A DNA stretch of 64,000 nt from Candidatus Hydrogenedens sp. GTDB lineage: Bacteria > Hydrogenedentota > Hydrogenedentia > Hydrogenedentales > Hydrogenedentaceae. This document shows positions 1 through 7,505 of the stretch, one piece after another. The stretch is taken from positions 1 to 64,000 of the forward strand of contig DAOSBX010000013.1 in NCBI GenBank assembly GCA_035361075.1, given 5' to 3'. The notes under the pieces are model-generated. The model was not told the origin of the DNA. It saw nothing but the letters and a program-made list of their open reading frames with translations, and searched no databases. How positions within the stretch are numbered: the first letter of the stretch is position 1; every line of letters begins with the position of its first letter. Both the position numbers and the translations under genes were made by a program.

Positions 1-52
1 AGAAGGTGGACGCACTGTTGGTGCTGGCGTCGTAAGTAAAATCATCGAATAA
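1..52 (+). CDS. tuf: Elongation factor Tu, C-terminal end (partial)
   Basis: Only the last 16 codons are present; the gene begins before the window. The frame starting at base 2 reads EGGRTVGAGVVSKIIE and then stops, which is the conserved EF-Tu C-terminus (GRTVGAGVV followed by a short basic/acidic tail). EF-Tu delivers aminoacyl-tRNA to the ribosome as a GTP complex. The position directly ahead of rpmG, tRNA-Trp, secE and nusG matches the common bacterial order and supports the call. Confidence 0.93.
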   Translation, partial: EGGRTVGAGVVSKIIE

Positions 53-87
53 TAATATATAATATAATAATATGAGGAAAGACTCCC

Positions 88-237
88 ATGCGGGAACAAG
101 TAATATTACAATGTATGGAATGTAAACGTAAGAATTACACAACCACTCGGGAAAAGAGAAAACATCCTGAGAGGTTGGAAATAAAGAAATTTTGCAAATT
201 TGACCGTAAGCATACGGTACATCGTGAAATGAAATAA
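88..237 (+). CDS. rpmG: Ribosomal protein bL33
   Basis: This 49-residue protein of the 50S subunit starts MREQVILQCMEC and ends with the family signature RKHTVHREMK. The central KRKNYTTTREK segment is typical of bL33. A zinc-ribbon form carries two CxxC pairs. Here the first pair (CMEC) is intact, but the second is reduced to one cysteine (FCKFD), so zinc binding is probably weakened or lost. It lies 35 bp after tuf and 19 bp before tRNA-Trp, and is probably co-transcribed with both. It is a normal length for the family. Confidence 0.95.
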   Translation: MREQVILQCMECKRKNYTTTREKRKHPERLEIKKFCKFDRKHTVHREMK

Positions 238-256
238 AATTAGTTTTGAAGGATGC

Positions 257-332
257 AGGCCTGTAGCACAATTGGTAGTGCGGCGGCCTCCAAAGCCGAA
301 GGTTGGGGGTTCGAGTCCCTCCAGGCCTGCCA
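257..332 (+). tRNA. trnW: tRNA-Trp (anticodon CCA)
   Basis: A complete 76-nt cloverleaf can be folded by hand. The acceptor stem AGGCCTG pairs with CAGGCCT, the D-arm is GCAC/GTGC, the anticodon loop CTCCAAA gives anticodon CCA, and the T-arm loop is TTCGAGT. The 3' CCA is encoded. One anticodon-stem end pair (G27-A43) is mismatched. Placement between rpmG and secE is a widely conserved arrangement in bacteria. Confidence 0.96.
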
Positions 333-386
333 GTACTTTGAATATAAAGTTGAAGGAAAAGATAAATTTTTAGAAGGTAAATACAC

Positions 387-635
387 ATGTCAAAAACAGT
401 ATTAAGTGTAGAAGAAAAACAGGAACGTGGGCTTAAAGCATTATATGTTAAGGCGAAGAACTTTCTTCTCGAAGTTAAATCGGAGTTAGAAAAAGTTACC
501 TGGCCAACTGTAGATGATTTGAAAGTTTCGACAAAGGTAACTATGATTATGTTGGTGATTATGGCGGTAATTATTTTTGCCTTTGATGTTACCTTTGCCC
601 AAGTAATGTTATTTATTCTCGGAATAGCCTCTTAA
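387..635 (+). CDS. secE: Preprotein translocase subunit SecE
   Basis: This small SecYEG translocon subunit is 82 residues long. It shows the SecE pattern: an amphipathic N-terminal helix (about 15-40) containing FLLEVKSELEKVTWPT, then one transmembrane segment (about 52-78). The KVTWPT motif is the family hallmark. The short one-TM form is the usual non-enterobacterial type. A GAAGG ribosome-binding site lies upstream of the ATG. nusG follows 23 bp later, the standard secE-nusG pair. Confidence 0.96.
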   Translation: MSKTVLSVEEKQERGLKALYVKAKNFLLEVKSELEKVTWPTVDDLKVSTKVTMIMLVIMAVIIFAFDVTFAQVMLFILGIAS

Positions 636-658
636 GACTAATAACAAGGAGACCATCG

Positions 659-1318
659 GTGACAGAACGTGATAAAAAAGAAACAACAATTAAGAAAGAA
701 GGAGCAGAAAGTTCCGATGTTGGAACAGTGCCTACACGTGAAAAGTTATTAAGGCCTGTTCCTGAAGACGGAATTCCTCGCCGGTGGTATGCCCTTCATG
801 TTCTTACCGCAAAGGAATACGAAGTTTGTGATAAACTTATTAAGGGTGCAAAGCAACGGGGAATAGAGGATTTAGTGGTTAATGTGTTGGTCCCTAAAGA
901 ACGAGTAACCGAACGACGTGGTGGAACACCAAAGGTGGTCGAACATAAATGTTTTCCGGGCTATGTGCTTGTGCAATTGCCGGAGCATCCTGAAAAATAT
1001 GAAGATGTCTGGTCGTTAATACGTGAGACGCCGGGGATTACTGGTTTTGTCAGTAGTCGAAGAAACGTCCCAACACCTATTCCCGATGAAGAAGTGGAAG
1101 GTATAATCGCTATTATGACTGGAGAAGAAGAGGCTCCTAAACCCAAATTGGAATTTTCTGTTGGTGACCGTGTAAAAATTGTAGAAGGACCATTTGCTAA
1201 CTTTGTCGGTAAAATTGAAGAAATCAACGCCGAACGTGGTGCGTTAAAAATATCCGTCGAAATTTTTAATAGAGTTACAACAATAGAAGTTGAAACGTGG
1301 CAAGTAGAAACATTTTGA
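659..1318 (+). CDS. nusG: Transcription termination/antitermination factor NusG
   Basis: NusG binds RNA polymerase and couples it to Rho or to the ribosome. The NGN domain begins near residue 42 (RRWYALHVLTAKEYEV) and contains the CFPGYVLV core. The KOW domain lies at about 165-219 (FSVGDRVKIVEGPFANFVGKI). At 219 residues it is longer than the usual ~180 because of a charged N-terminal extension of about 40 residues. Translation starts at GTG, placed 7 nt after AAGGAG (646-651), so the extension is probably real. It sits between secE and rplK as usual. Confidence 0.96.
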   Translation: MTERDKKETTIKKEGAESSDVGTVPTREKLLRPVPEDGIPRRWYALHVLTAKEYEVCDKLIKGAKQRGIEDLVVNVLVPKERVTERRGGTPKVVEHKCFPGYVLVQLPEHPEKYEDVWSLIRETPGITGFVSSRRNVPTPIPDEEVEGIIAIMTGEEEAPKPKLEFSVGDRVKIVEGPFANFVGKIEEINAERGALKISVEIFNRVTTIEVETWQVETF

Positions 1319-1344
1319 TTGAGATAAAATGAAAGGTAAAAAAT

Positions 1345-1770
1345 ATGCCTCCTAAAAAGTTAAAAGCCATTGTAAAATTACAAGTTCCAGCAGGGCAAGC
1401 AACCCCTGCACCGCCCGTAGGTCCTGCGTTAGGACAACATGGGGTTAATATTATGGACTTTGTCCGTCAATTTAACGACAGGACTAAAGACCAACAGGGT
1501 ATGATTATCCCTGTCGTTATATCTATTTTTGAGGACAAATCCTTTTCCTTTATTACCAAAACACCACCAGCCGCCGTTTTATTAAAGAAGGCAGCCAAAT
1601 TAGCCAAGGGTTCAGGTGAACCTAATCGGAACAAAGTGGGTGAAGTCACAGAAGCACAAATCGAGGAAATTGCAAAATTAAAGATGCCTGACCTTAATGC
1701 TGGTTCTCTTGAAACAGCAAAGAGCATGATTCGCGGAACCGCAAGAAGTATGGGCATCGTTGTAAAATAA
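1345..1770 (+). CDS. rplK: Ribosomal protein uL11
   Basis: This 50S stalk-base protein binds the GTPase-associated region of 23S rRNA and is involved in factor binding. The 141-residue length is exactly typical. The N-terminal domain carries AIVKLQVPAGQATPAPPVGPALGQ and the C-terminal RNA-binding domain ends RGTARSMGIVVK, both family signatures. It follows nusG by 26 bp and precedes rplA, the conserved L11-L1 pair. Confidence 0.97.
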   Translation: MPPKKLKAIVKLQVPAGQATPAPPVGPALGQHGVNIMDFVRQFNDRTKDQQGMIIPVVISIFEDKSFSFITKTPPAAVLLKKAAKLAKGSGEPNRNKVGEVTEAQIEEIAKLKMPDLNAGSLETAKSMIRGTARSMGIVVK

Positions 1771-1805
1771 CATTAAAAGTCATAAATATTTAGTAACTCT
1801 TAACC

Positions 1806-1839
1806 GTGGGAGGACAGCAAACCTGTCCGATTGAACCAC
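1806..1839 (+). promoter_or_regulatory. Candidate L1-binding hairpin in rplA leader
   Basis: The 82-bp rplK-rplA gap contains two stacked helices. The outer helix is GTGG (1806-1809) with CCAC (1836-1839). The inner helix is GGACAG (1812-1817) with CTGTCC (1823-1828) around a 5-nt loop. An asymmetric internal loop (2 nt against 7 nt) separates them. Ribosomal protein L1 is known to bind such helix/asymmetric-loop/helix elements in rRNA and in its own mRNA. The element ends just before the AGGAGG ribosome-binding site (1840-1845), so bound L1 could repress rplA translation. The regulatory role is inferred. Confidence 0.55.
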
Positions 1840-1852
1840 AGGAGGATAAAAA

Positions 1853-2572
1853 ATGGCAAAAGTCAGTAAACGAATGAGGGAACTATATAAAAAGGTTGAT
1901 AGTTCCCGCTATTATTCCCTATCCGAAGCGGCACGAATTGTAAAAGAATGTGCTACTGCCAAGTTTGACGAGACGATTGAGTTAGCCTTCCTATTGGGTG
2001 TTGACCCCAGACATGCTGAGCAAATGGTTCGTGGTGCGGTATCTTTGCCCCATGGGACAGGCAAGAAAATTCGAGTCGTTGCTTTCTGTAAACAAGAAGA
2101 ACAAATCAAAGCAGCTAAAGAAGCCGGTGCTATTGAAGCTGGTGCAGAAGACCTTATCGAAAAAGTGCAGGGCGGTTGGTTAGACTTTGATGCGGCAGTA
2201 GCTTCACCGGATATGATGGGACAGGTTGGTAAATTAGGTAAAATCTTAGGTCCACGTGGATTAATGCCCAGTCCTAAAGCGGGAACTGTTACTCCTAACA
2301 TAGGCTCTGCAGTTGCCGAGATCATGAAAGGTAAAATAGAGTTCCGTGTAGATAAAAACGCAAATATCCATGTCCCTATCGGAAAGGCAAGCTTCACACC
2401 GGAACAGATTGAAGAAAATGCGGCGACTGTAATCTCTGCAATTATAAAAGCACGCCCTGCTTCCCTTAAAGGTACTTACTTAAAAACGTGTTGTATCTGT
2501 TCTACAATGGGTCCGGGTGTGAAATTAGACCCCGCTGCATTAACCGCAAAATATCGTGGTGGCACCTCGTAA
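1853..2572 (+). CDS. rplA: Ribosomal protein uL1
   Basis: The L1 stalk protein of the large subunit helps move deacylated tRNA out of the E site and is often a translational autoregulator. Length is 239 residues (usual ~230). Signatures include FDETIELAFLLGVDPRHAEQMVRG near residue 40-60 and GPRGLMPSPKAGTVT near 140-155. The AGGAGG ribosome-binding site is strong. Unlike in most bacteria, rplJ and rplL do not follow; metK begins 52 bp downstream. Confidence 0.97.
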   Translation: MAKVSKRMRELYKKVDSSRYYSLSEAARIVKECATAKFDETIELAFLLGVDPRHAEQMVRGAVSLPHGTGKKIRVVAFCKQEEQIKAAKEAGAIEAGAEDLIEKVQGGWLDFDAAVASPDMMGQVGKLGKILGPRGLMPSPKAGTVTPNIGSAVAEIMKGKIEFRVDKNANIHVPIGKASFTPEQIEENAATVISAIIKARPASLKGTYLKTCCICSTMGPGVKLDPAALTAKYRGGTS

Positions 2573-2624
2573 AGTATGAGCATAAATAGAAGTGTATACC
2601 TAAAAGCAAAATAAAGGCATAGTT

Positions 2625-3827
2625 ATGATGAACAAAGAAGGAATTTTATTTACATCGGAATCCGTAACGGATGGGCATCCTGACAAGGTAGCGGATATTA
2701 TCTCGGACACAGTTCTGGATGCCATGTTAGAACAGGACCCCTATAGCCGTGTTGCATGTGAAACATTAGTTAAAACGAATTTGTGTGTTGTAGCAGGTGA
2801 GATAACTACACACGCTAAAGTTGATATTACCTCAGTAGTTCGGCAAGCCATTTTGGATATTGGCTATGGTTCGGGTTATGTTGGTTTTAATGGTGAAACA
2901 TGCTCAATTCTTGTTGCCCTTGAAAAACAGTCTGTCGATATTGCCCGTGGTGTAGATGCGTCATCAGACCATGAACAAGGTGCTGGCGACCAGGGGATGA
3001 TGTTCGGTTTTGCGGTTCGTGAAACTCCTGAATTAATGCCATTACCAATATCGTTAGCCCATAAGTTAGGTTTACAACTTCGTAAAATGCGTAAAGAGAA
3101 GATTCTCCCCTGGTTAATGCCAGATGGAAAGTCCCAAGTTACTGTTGAATACGTTAATGGGAAACCAGTTCGTATCGACACAGTAGTGGTGTCGAATCAA
3201 CACCTTCCCTTGTATGGTGGATTAAACCCTACACCACAAGAATTGAAAAAAGAGCATGATGAAATTGAAGAGGCAATTGTTGAAAACGTTATTAAACCGA
3301 CATTACCAAAAGAATTGGTCAAGGGAGATATAAAATATTTTGTTAATCCGACAGGCCGATTTGTTACAGGTGGTCCGGTAGGTGATTGTGGGCTTACAGG
3401 TAGGAAAATCATTGTTGATACGTATGGTGGGATGGGTCGACATGGTGGGGGTGCTTTCAGTGGCAAAGACCCGACAAAGGTAGACCGCAGTGCAGCATAT
3501 ATGGCACGATATATTGCTAAAAATATCGTCTCGGCTGGACTTGCAGACCGTTGTGAGGTTCAGTTGGCTTATGCTATCGGTGTTGCAAAACCTGTATCTA
3601 TAAATGTATCTACTTTCGGCACTGGTAAAATTGAGGATATAAAGTTAGCAAAGATATTACAAGAAGTTTTTGATTGCCGTCCTGCGGTTATTATCGAATT
3701 CCTTAATCTTCGCAAACCGCAATACAAAAAGACTGCCAGTTATGGGCATTTTGGTCGTGAAGACCAAGGTTTCCGCTGGGAAGAGACGGATTCTGTAAAT
3801 ATTTTACGTGAAAAGACGGGAATATAA
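2625..3827 (+). CDS. metK: S-adenosylmethionine synthetase
   Basis: The enzyme makes S-adenosylmethionine from methionine and ATP in the cytoplasm. The 400-residue sequence has the family motifs in order: TSESVTDGHPDK at the N-terminus, GAGDQGMMFGFA (ATP/metal loop) near 120, and GGGAFSGKDPTKVDRSAAY near 275. Two consecutive ATGs (2625 and 2628) are possible starts; AAAGG at 2613-2617 fits either. No SAM-type riboswitch is visible in the 52-bp leader. The gene may be read through from rplA, an unusual neighbour. It converges on guaA. Confidence 0.97.
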   Translation: MMNKEGILFTSESVTDGHPDKVADIISDTVLDAMLEQDPYSRVACETLVKTNLCVVAGEITTHAKVDITSVVRQAILDIGYGSGYVGFNGETCSILVALEKQSVDIARGVDASSDHEQGAGDQGMMFGFAVRETPELMPLPISLAHKLGLQLRKMRKEKILPWLMPDGKSQVTVEYVNGKPVRIDTVVVSNQHLPLYGGLNPTPQELKKEHDEIEEAIVENVIKPTLPKELVKGDIKYFVNPTGRFVTGGPVGDCGLTGRKIIVDTYGGMGRHGGGAFSGKDPTKVDRSAAYMARYIAKNIVSAGLADRCEVQLAYAIGVAKPVSINVSTFGTGKIEDIKLAKILQEVFDCRPAVIIEFLNLRKPQYKKTASYGHFGREDQGFRWEETDSVNILREKTGI

Positions 3828-3899
3828 GGCTTATTATTTTATAATCACATCGCCATCCCTAAAATGGGAGCAGATACCTGCGGAGAGAACCTTCGAGGT

Positions 3900-5447
3900 T
3901 TATTCCCATTCTATAGTTGCAGGTGGTTTTGAGGTAACATCTATTAGAACGCGATTAATTCCATGAACTTCGTTACAAATGCGACTGGCAACTTTTTGAA
4001 TTACATCATGAGGAAAACGGAACCAATCTGCGGTCATGGCATCTTCGGAAGTTACCGCCCGAAGGACGCACACCTCTTTATAAGTTCGTTCATCCCCTTG
4101 TACTCCGACACTTTTTACGGGTAACAAACATACAAAAGCCTGCCAGATTTGATTATATAATCCTGCTTTTCGAATTTCCTCTATAAAAATAGCATCTGCC
4201 TCGCGTAAGGTATTCAATCGTTCTTCGGTTACTTCACCGATACATCGCACAGCAAGCCCCGGTCCCGGAAACGGATGGCGATGTATAATCTCTTCTGGAA
4301 TCCCTAATTGTTTTCCCACATCTCTGACTTCATCTTTGAATAGTTCACGAAGAGGCTCTATTAATTGTAGATTCATTTTTTCTGGTAATCCCCCTACATT
4401 GTGATGACTTTTTATTGTTGATGATGGACCCCCAGTTGCAGAAACAGACTCAATCACGTCCGGGTATAATGTCCCTTGAGCAAGGAAAGACAAGTCTCCC
4501 AATTTTTTTGCCTCCTTCTCAAAAACGTCAATAAATAGTGAACCGATAATCTTCCTTTTCTGTTCTGGCTCTGTAACTCCTTTTAATTGGTTCAAGAAAA
4601 GGTCTTGTGCCTTTACACAATGTAGATTAATATGGAAATTATCGCGGAATATCTTTTCTACCATTTCAGGCTCGCCTTTACGAAGCAAGCCATTGTCTAC
4701 AAAAACACAATGTAAATTATCACCAATTGCCCGATGAAGCAACACAGCAGTGACGCTTGAGTCGACGCCACCACTTAAAGCACATAGTACTTTTTTACCA
4801 TTAATTCTCTCTTTCAATTCCTGCACTGTGTGGGTTATAAAATTACCCATTGTCCATGAAGAATCTGCTTTACAGATGTTATGCACAAAGTTTGATATGA
4901 TTTTTTGTCCTTCTGGTGTGTGGACCACTTCTGGATGAAATTGGACCCCATAAAATTTCTGTTCATAATTTTCAATAACTGCGTATCGACAATTTGCAGT
5001 GGCTCCTGTTGGGGTAAAACCTGGTGGTAATTCTGTAACATGGTCTCCATGACTCATCCAGACAGGTGTTTCTTTATGGATACCCTTTAATAATTCAGAA
5101 TGATTTTTATGTTTAAGGTAAGCAATACCATATTCCTTTTGTGTTGCTGGTTCCACTTTCCCACCGAGAAGATGGGCAAATATTTGCACACCATAACAAA
5201 TCCCCAAAATAGGAACGTTGAGTTTGAAAATTTCAGGGTTTGGTAAAGGAGCGTTCGGCTGATGAACACTCGCTGGACCCCCACTTAACACAAGTCCCAC
5301 TAAGTTTGGCGATTTAATTTTCTCTAAAGATGTGTTGTAAGGCAAGATAATGCTATACACACCTGATTCACGAATACGTCGGGCAATAAGTTTGCTATAT
5401 TGAGCACCGAAATCTAAGACAACAATAACGGGTCCGTTATATTCCAT
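3900..5447 (-). CDS. guaA: GMP synthase (glutamine-hydrolysing)
   Basis: It converts XMP to GMP with ATP and glutamine. The N-terminal class I glutamine amidotransferase domain (about 1-195) has nucleophile Cys84 in GICYGVQ and His171/Glu173 in QFHPEV. The ATP pyrophosphatase domain follows with the PP-loop SGGVDSS at 225-231. The C-terminal dimerisation domain ends in the invariant KPPATIEWE. Length is 515 residues, usual for the family. It begins 6 bp after guaB, so the two are an operon covering the IMP-to-GMP branch. Confidence 0.98.
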   Translation of the reverse strand: MEYNGPVIVVLDFGAQYSKLIARRIRESGVYSIILPYNTSLEKIKSPNLVGLVLSGGPASVHQPNAPLPNPEIFKLNVPILGICYGVQIFAHLLGGKVEPATQKEYGIAYLKHKNHSELLKGIHKETPVWMSHGDHVTELPPGFTPTGATANCRYAVIENYEQKFYGVQFHPEVVHTPEGQKIISNFVHNICKADSSWTMGNFITHTVQELKERINGKKVLCALSGGVDSSVTAVLLHRAIGDNLHCVFVDNGLLRKGEPEMVEKIFRDNFHINLHCVKAQDLFLNQLKGVTEPEQKRKIIGSLFIDVFEKEAKKLGDLSFLAQGTLYPDVIESVSATGGPSSTIKSHHNVGGLPEKMNLQLIEPLRELFKDEVRDVGKQLGIPEEIIHRHPFPGPGLAVRCIGEVTEERLNTLREADAIFIEEIRKAGLYNQIWQAFVCLLPVKSVGVQGDERTYKEVCVLRAVTSEDAMTADWFRFPHDVIQKVASRICNEVHGINRVLIDVTSKPPATIEWE

Positions 5448-5453
5448 AAATTA

Positions 5454-6926
5454 TTACCTCGGTATTTGATAATTTGGAGCATCTTCTGTGATAGTTACAT
5501 CATGAGGATGACTTTCTTTTATACCAGCAGAGGTTATTCGGATTAATCTGGTTTTTTCTTGTAGAGATTTTATGTCAGGGCAACCACAATAACCCATTGC
5601 TGCACGTAATCCACCGACCAGTTGATGAATGACATCCGCCAGGACACCGCGGTATGGAACTCGCCCCTCAATACCTTCTGGAACAAGTTTTGTGGTTTCA
5701 GTTTCAAATTGCATGTATCTTGTTTTACTTCCACGTTGCATGGCTTTGATAGACCCCATCCCGCGGACAAGTTTATATGTTCTACCTTCGTATAAAACAC
5801 GTTCACCGGGGCTTTCCTCTGTACCGGCGAAGAGACTGCCAATCATAACGACATCTGCACCAGCAGAGATGGCTTTTGCAATATCTCCAGAGTATTTTAT
5901 CCCACCATCGGATATTACAGGGATATTCTGTTCATGACAGAGGCGGGCAACATTAAGAACAGCGGTGATTTGTGGAACGCCAACCCCCGTTACAACGCGG
6001 GTAGTACAAATAGCCCCTGGTCCAACACCGACTTTGACTGCGTCAGCTCCTGCATCAATTAAAGCCTGAGCACCTTCCGCGGTAACCACATTCCCTGCAA
6101 TCAAAGGAACGTGAGGATGACGTTTTTTAACTGCTGACACCATTTTCAAAACAAGGGCAGAATGTCCATGTGCTGAATCAATAACTAAAACATCAACCCC
6201 TGCACCGACTAACGCGTCTGCTCGTGATAGTTCATCTTCACCAACTCCTATTGCAGCACCCACCCTTAAACGTCCCATGTCATCTACACATCGGTTTGGA
6301 AAATCTTTTGCTTTAATAATGTCTTTCACAGTAAGTAAACCTACAAGACGTCCAAGCTCATCTACAATGGGTAATTTTTCGATGCGATGTTTATGTAGAA
6401 TATATTTTGCTTCTTCTAATTTTATCCCTGGTGGTACGGTAATTATTCGCTCTTTTGGGGTCATAATTTCGGATATTTTTTTCGAATAATTCTCTTCAAA
6501 TCTTAAATCTCTATTGGTTAGAATCCCCACAAGAATACCGTTTTCATCTGTAATAGGCACACCAGAAATACGATAACGAGACATCAATGATTCTGCATCT
6601 GCAAGGGTATGGTTTGGAGATAGAGTGAATGGATGAGTAATAACGCCTGATTGGGATCTCTTTACACGATCTACTTCTGTTGCTTGCTCTTCGGCGGTCA
6701 GGTTTTTGTGAATAATCCCGATGCCTCCTTCTCGTGCTATTGCAATTGCAAGCCGTGATTCTGTCACGGTATCCATAGCGGCACTCATGATGGGGATGTT
6801 TAATGTGAGATTGCATGCAAGTCGTGTTTTTACATCTGTATCCCGTGGTAAAATCTTTGAATATGCTGGTTCTAATAAAACGTCATCAAATGATAAACCT
6901 TCGGTAATTCGTTCGTTATTTTGCAT
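5454..6926 (-). CDS. guaB: Inosine-5'-monophosphate dehydrogenase
   Basis: It oxidises IMP to XMP with NAD+, the committed step to GMP. The 490-residue barrel enzyme has an inserted pair of CBS domains (about 95-210) and the catalytic loop GPGAICTTRVV with nucleophile Cys307. The usual serine before Ile-Cys is alanine here. The phosphate-binding ISDGGI and GSLFAGTEESPGE motifs follow. An AGGA ribosome-binding site lies 9 nt before the ATG. It is transcribed ahead of guaA, presumably from a promoter in the 6927-7239 gap. Confidence 0.97.
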   Translation of the reverse strand: MQNNERITEGLSFDDVLLEPAYSKILPRDTDVKTRLACNLTLNIPIMSAAMDTVTESRLAIAIAREGGIGIIHKNLTAEEQATEVDRVKRSQSGVITHPFTLSPNHTLADAESLMSRYRISGVPITDENGILVGILTNRDLRFEENYSKKISEIMTPKERIITVPPGIKLEEAKYILHKHRIEKLPIVDELGRLVGLLTVKDIIKAKDFPNRCVDDMGRLRVGAAIGVGEDELSRADALVGAGVDVLVIDSAHGHSALVLKMVSAVKKRHPHVPLIAGNVVTAEGAQALIDAGADAVKVGVGPGAICTTRVVTGVGVPQITAVLNVARLCHEQNIPVISDGGIKYSGDIAKAISAGADVVMIGSLFAGTEESPGERVLYEGRTYKLVRGMGSIKAMQRGSKTRYMQFETETTKLVPEGIEGRVPYRGVLADVIHQLVGGLRAAMGYCGCPDIKSLQEKTRLIRITSAGIKESHPHDVTITEDAPNYQIPR

Positions 6927-7239
6927 TGATACGCGTCCTGAATTAAAAATTAAGGATTGAAAATTGATAATTTAACCCCGGAAGTGGCTCCCGGGTATAT
7001 AATTATAAAGCAATTAAATTACATATGCAAAATAAAAAATACTATTTTGACCGAGACCTTTTATATTTTACACGTTGTACTTAAATTGTTTTGTAGAGGT
7101 TTTCTTTATAAGATTAATGATTTAATTAAATAGACATAGTATAAAAAGGATTTTAAATAAAACTGTTATATATATTATTTAGACTTAAATACAGAATTTA
7201 TGATATTCTAATATATATAAATGAAGAACTATTGTATGT
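6927..7239. other. Divergent intergenic region, guaB / tRNA-Arg
   Basis: This very AT-rich gap of 313 bp separates guaB (minus) from tRNA-Arg (plus) and must hold the promoters for both. No coding sequence was recognised. One GC-rich hairpin is visible: CCCGG at 6977-6981 pairs with CCGGG at 6991-6995 around a 9-nt loop. It would lie about 50 nt upstream of the guaB start in its leader. No known purine or ppGpp riboswitch was recognised in it. Confidence 0.5.
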
Positions 7240-7316
7240 GCGCCTGTAGCTCAGTTGGATAGAGCACTTGCCTCCGGAGCAAGGGGCCGTGGGTTCAAAT
7301 CCCGCCGGGCGCGCCA
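7240..7316 (+). tRNA. trnR: tRNA-Arg (anticodon CCG)
   Basis: The 77-nt gene folds into a full cloverleaf. The acceptor stem GCGCCTG pairs with CGGGCGC. The anticodon arm CTTGC-CTCCGGA-GCAAG gives anticodon CCG, reading CGG. The T-arm is GTGGG-TTCAAAT-CCCGC and the 3' CCA is encoded. It stands alone between guaB and the FHA/HD-GYP gene. An imperfect AT-rich inverted repeat follows at about 7334-7360, but without a clear U-run. Confidence 0.96.
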
Positions 7317-7505
7317 TTTTTTTGTTAGCACTCCTCTATAATTGATAGAATTATAATAGAGATGAGAATTAAAAAATTGTTTGATTGAAAAATAAAGTTT
7401 AACCTTTCTTTTGTTAAATTTATTATTATGAGAACAGATAAGATTTCATTCTTGTTCATTTTTTAGATAAAATTTAAACGAACAGTAGTAGTAAGGAAAC
7501 AAGCA

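Noticed and set aside
2573..2624. SAM riboswitch upstream of metK
   Set aside because: The 52-bp gap is too short and shows none of the conserved stems.
3886..3902. Short hairpin AACCT/AGGTT between metK and guaA
   Set aside because: Only 5 bp with a 3-nt loop, overlapping the guaA stop, and not followed by a proper U-run; too weak to call a terminator.
7334..7360. AT-rich inverted repeat after tRNA-Arg
   Set aside because: It is imperfect (a 2-nt bulge), with no U-run, and could arise by chance in AT-rich DNA.
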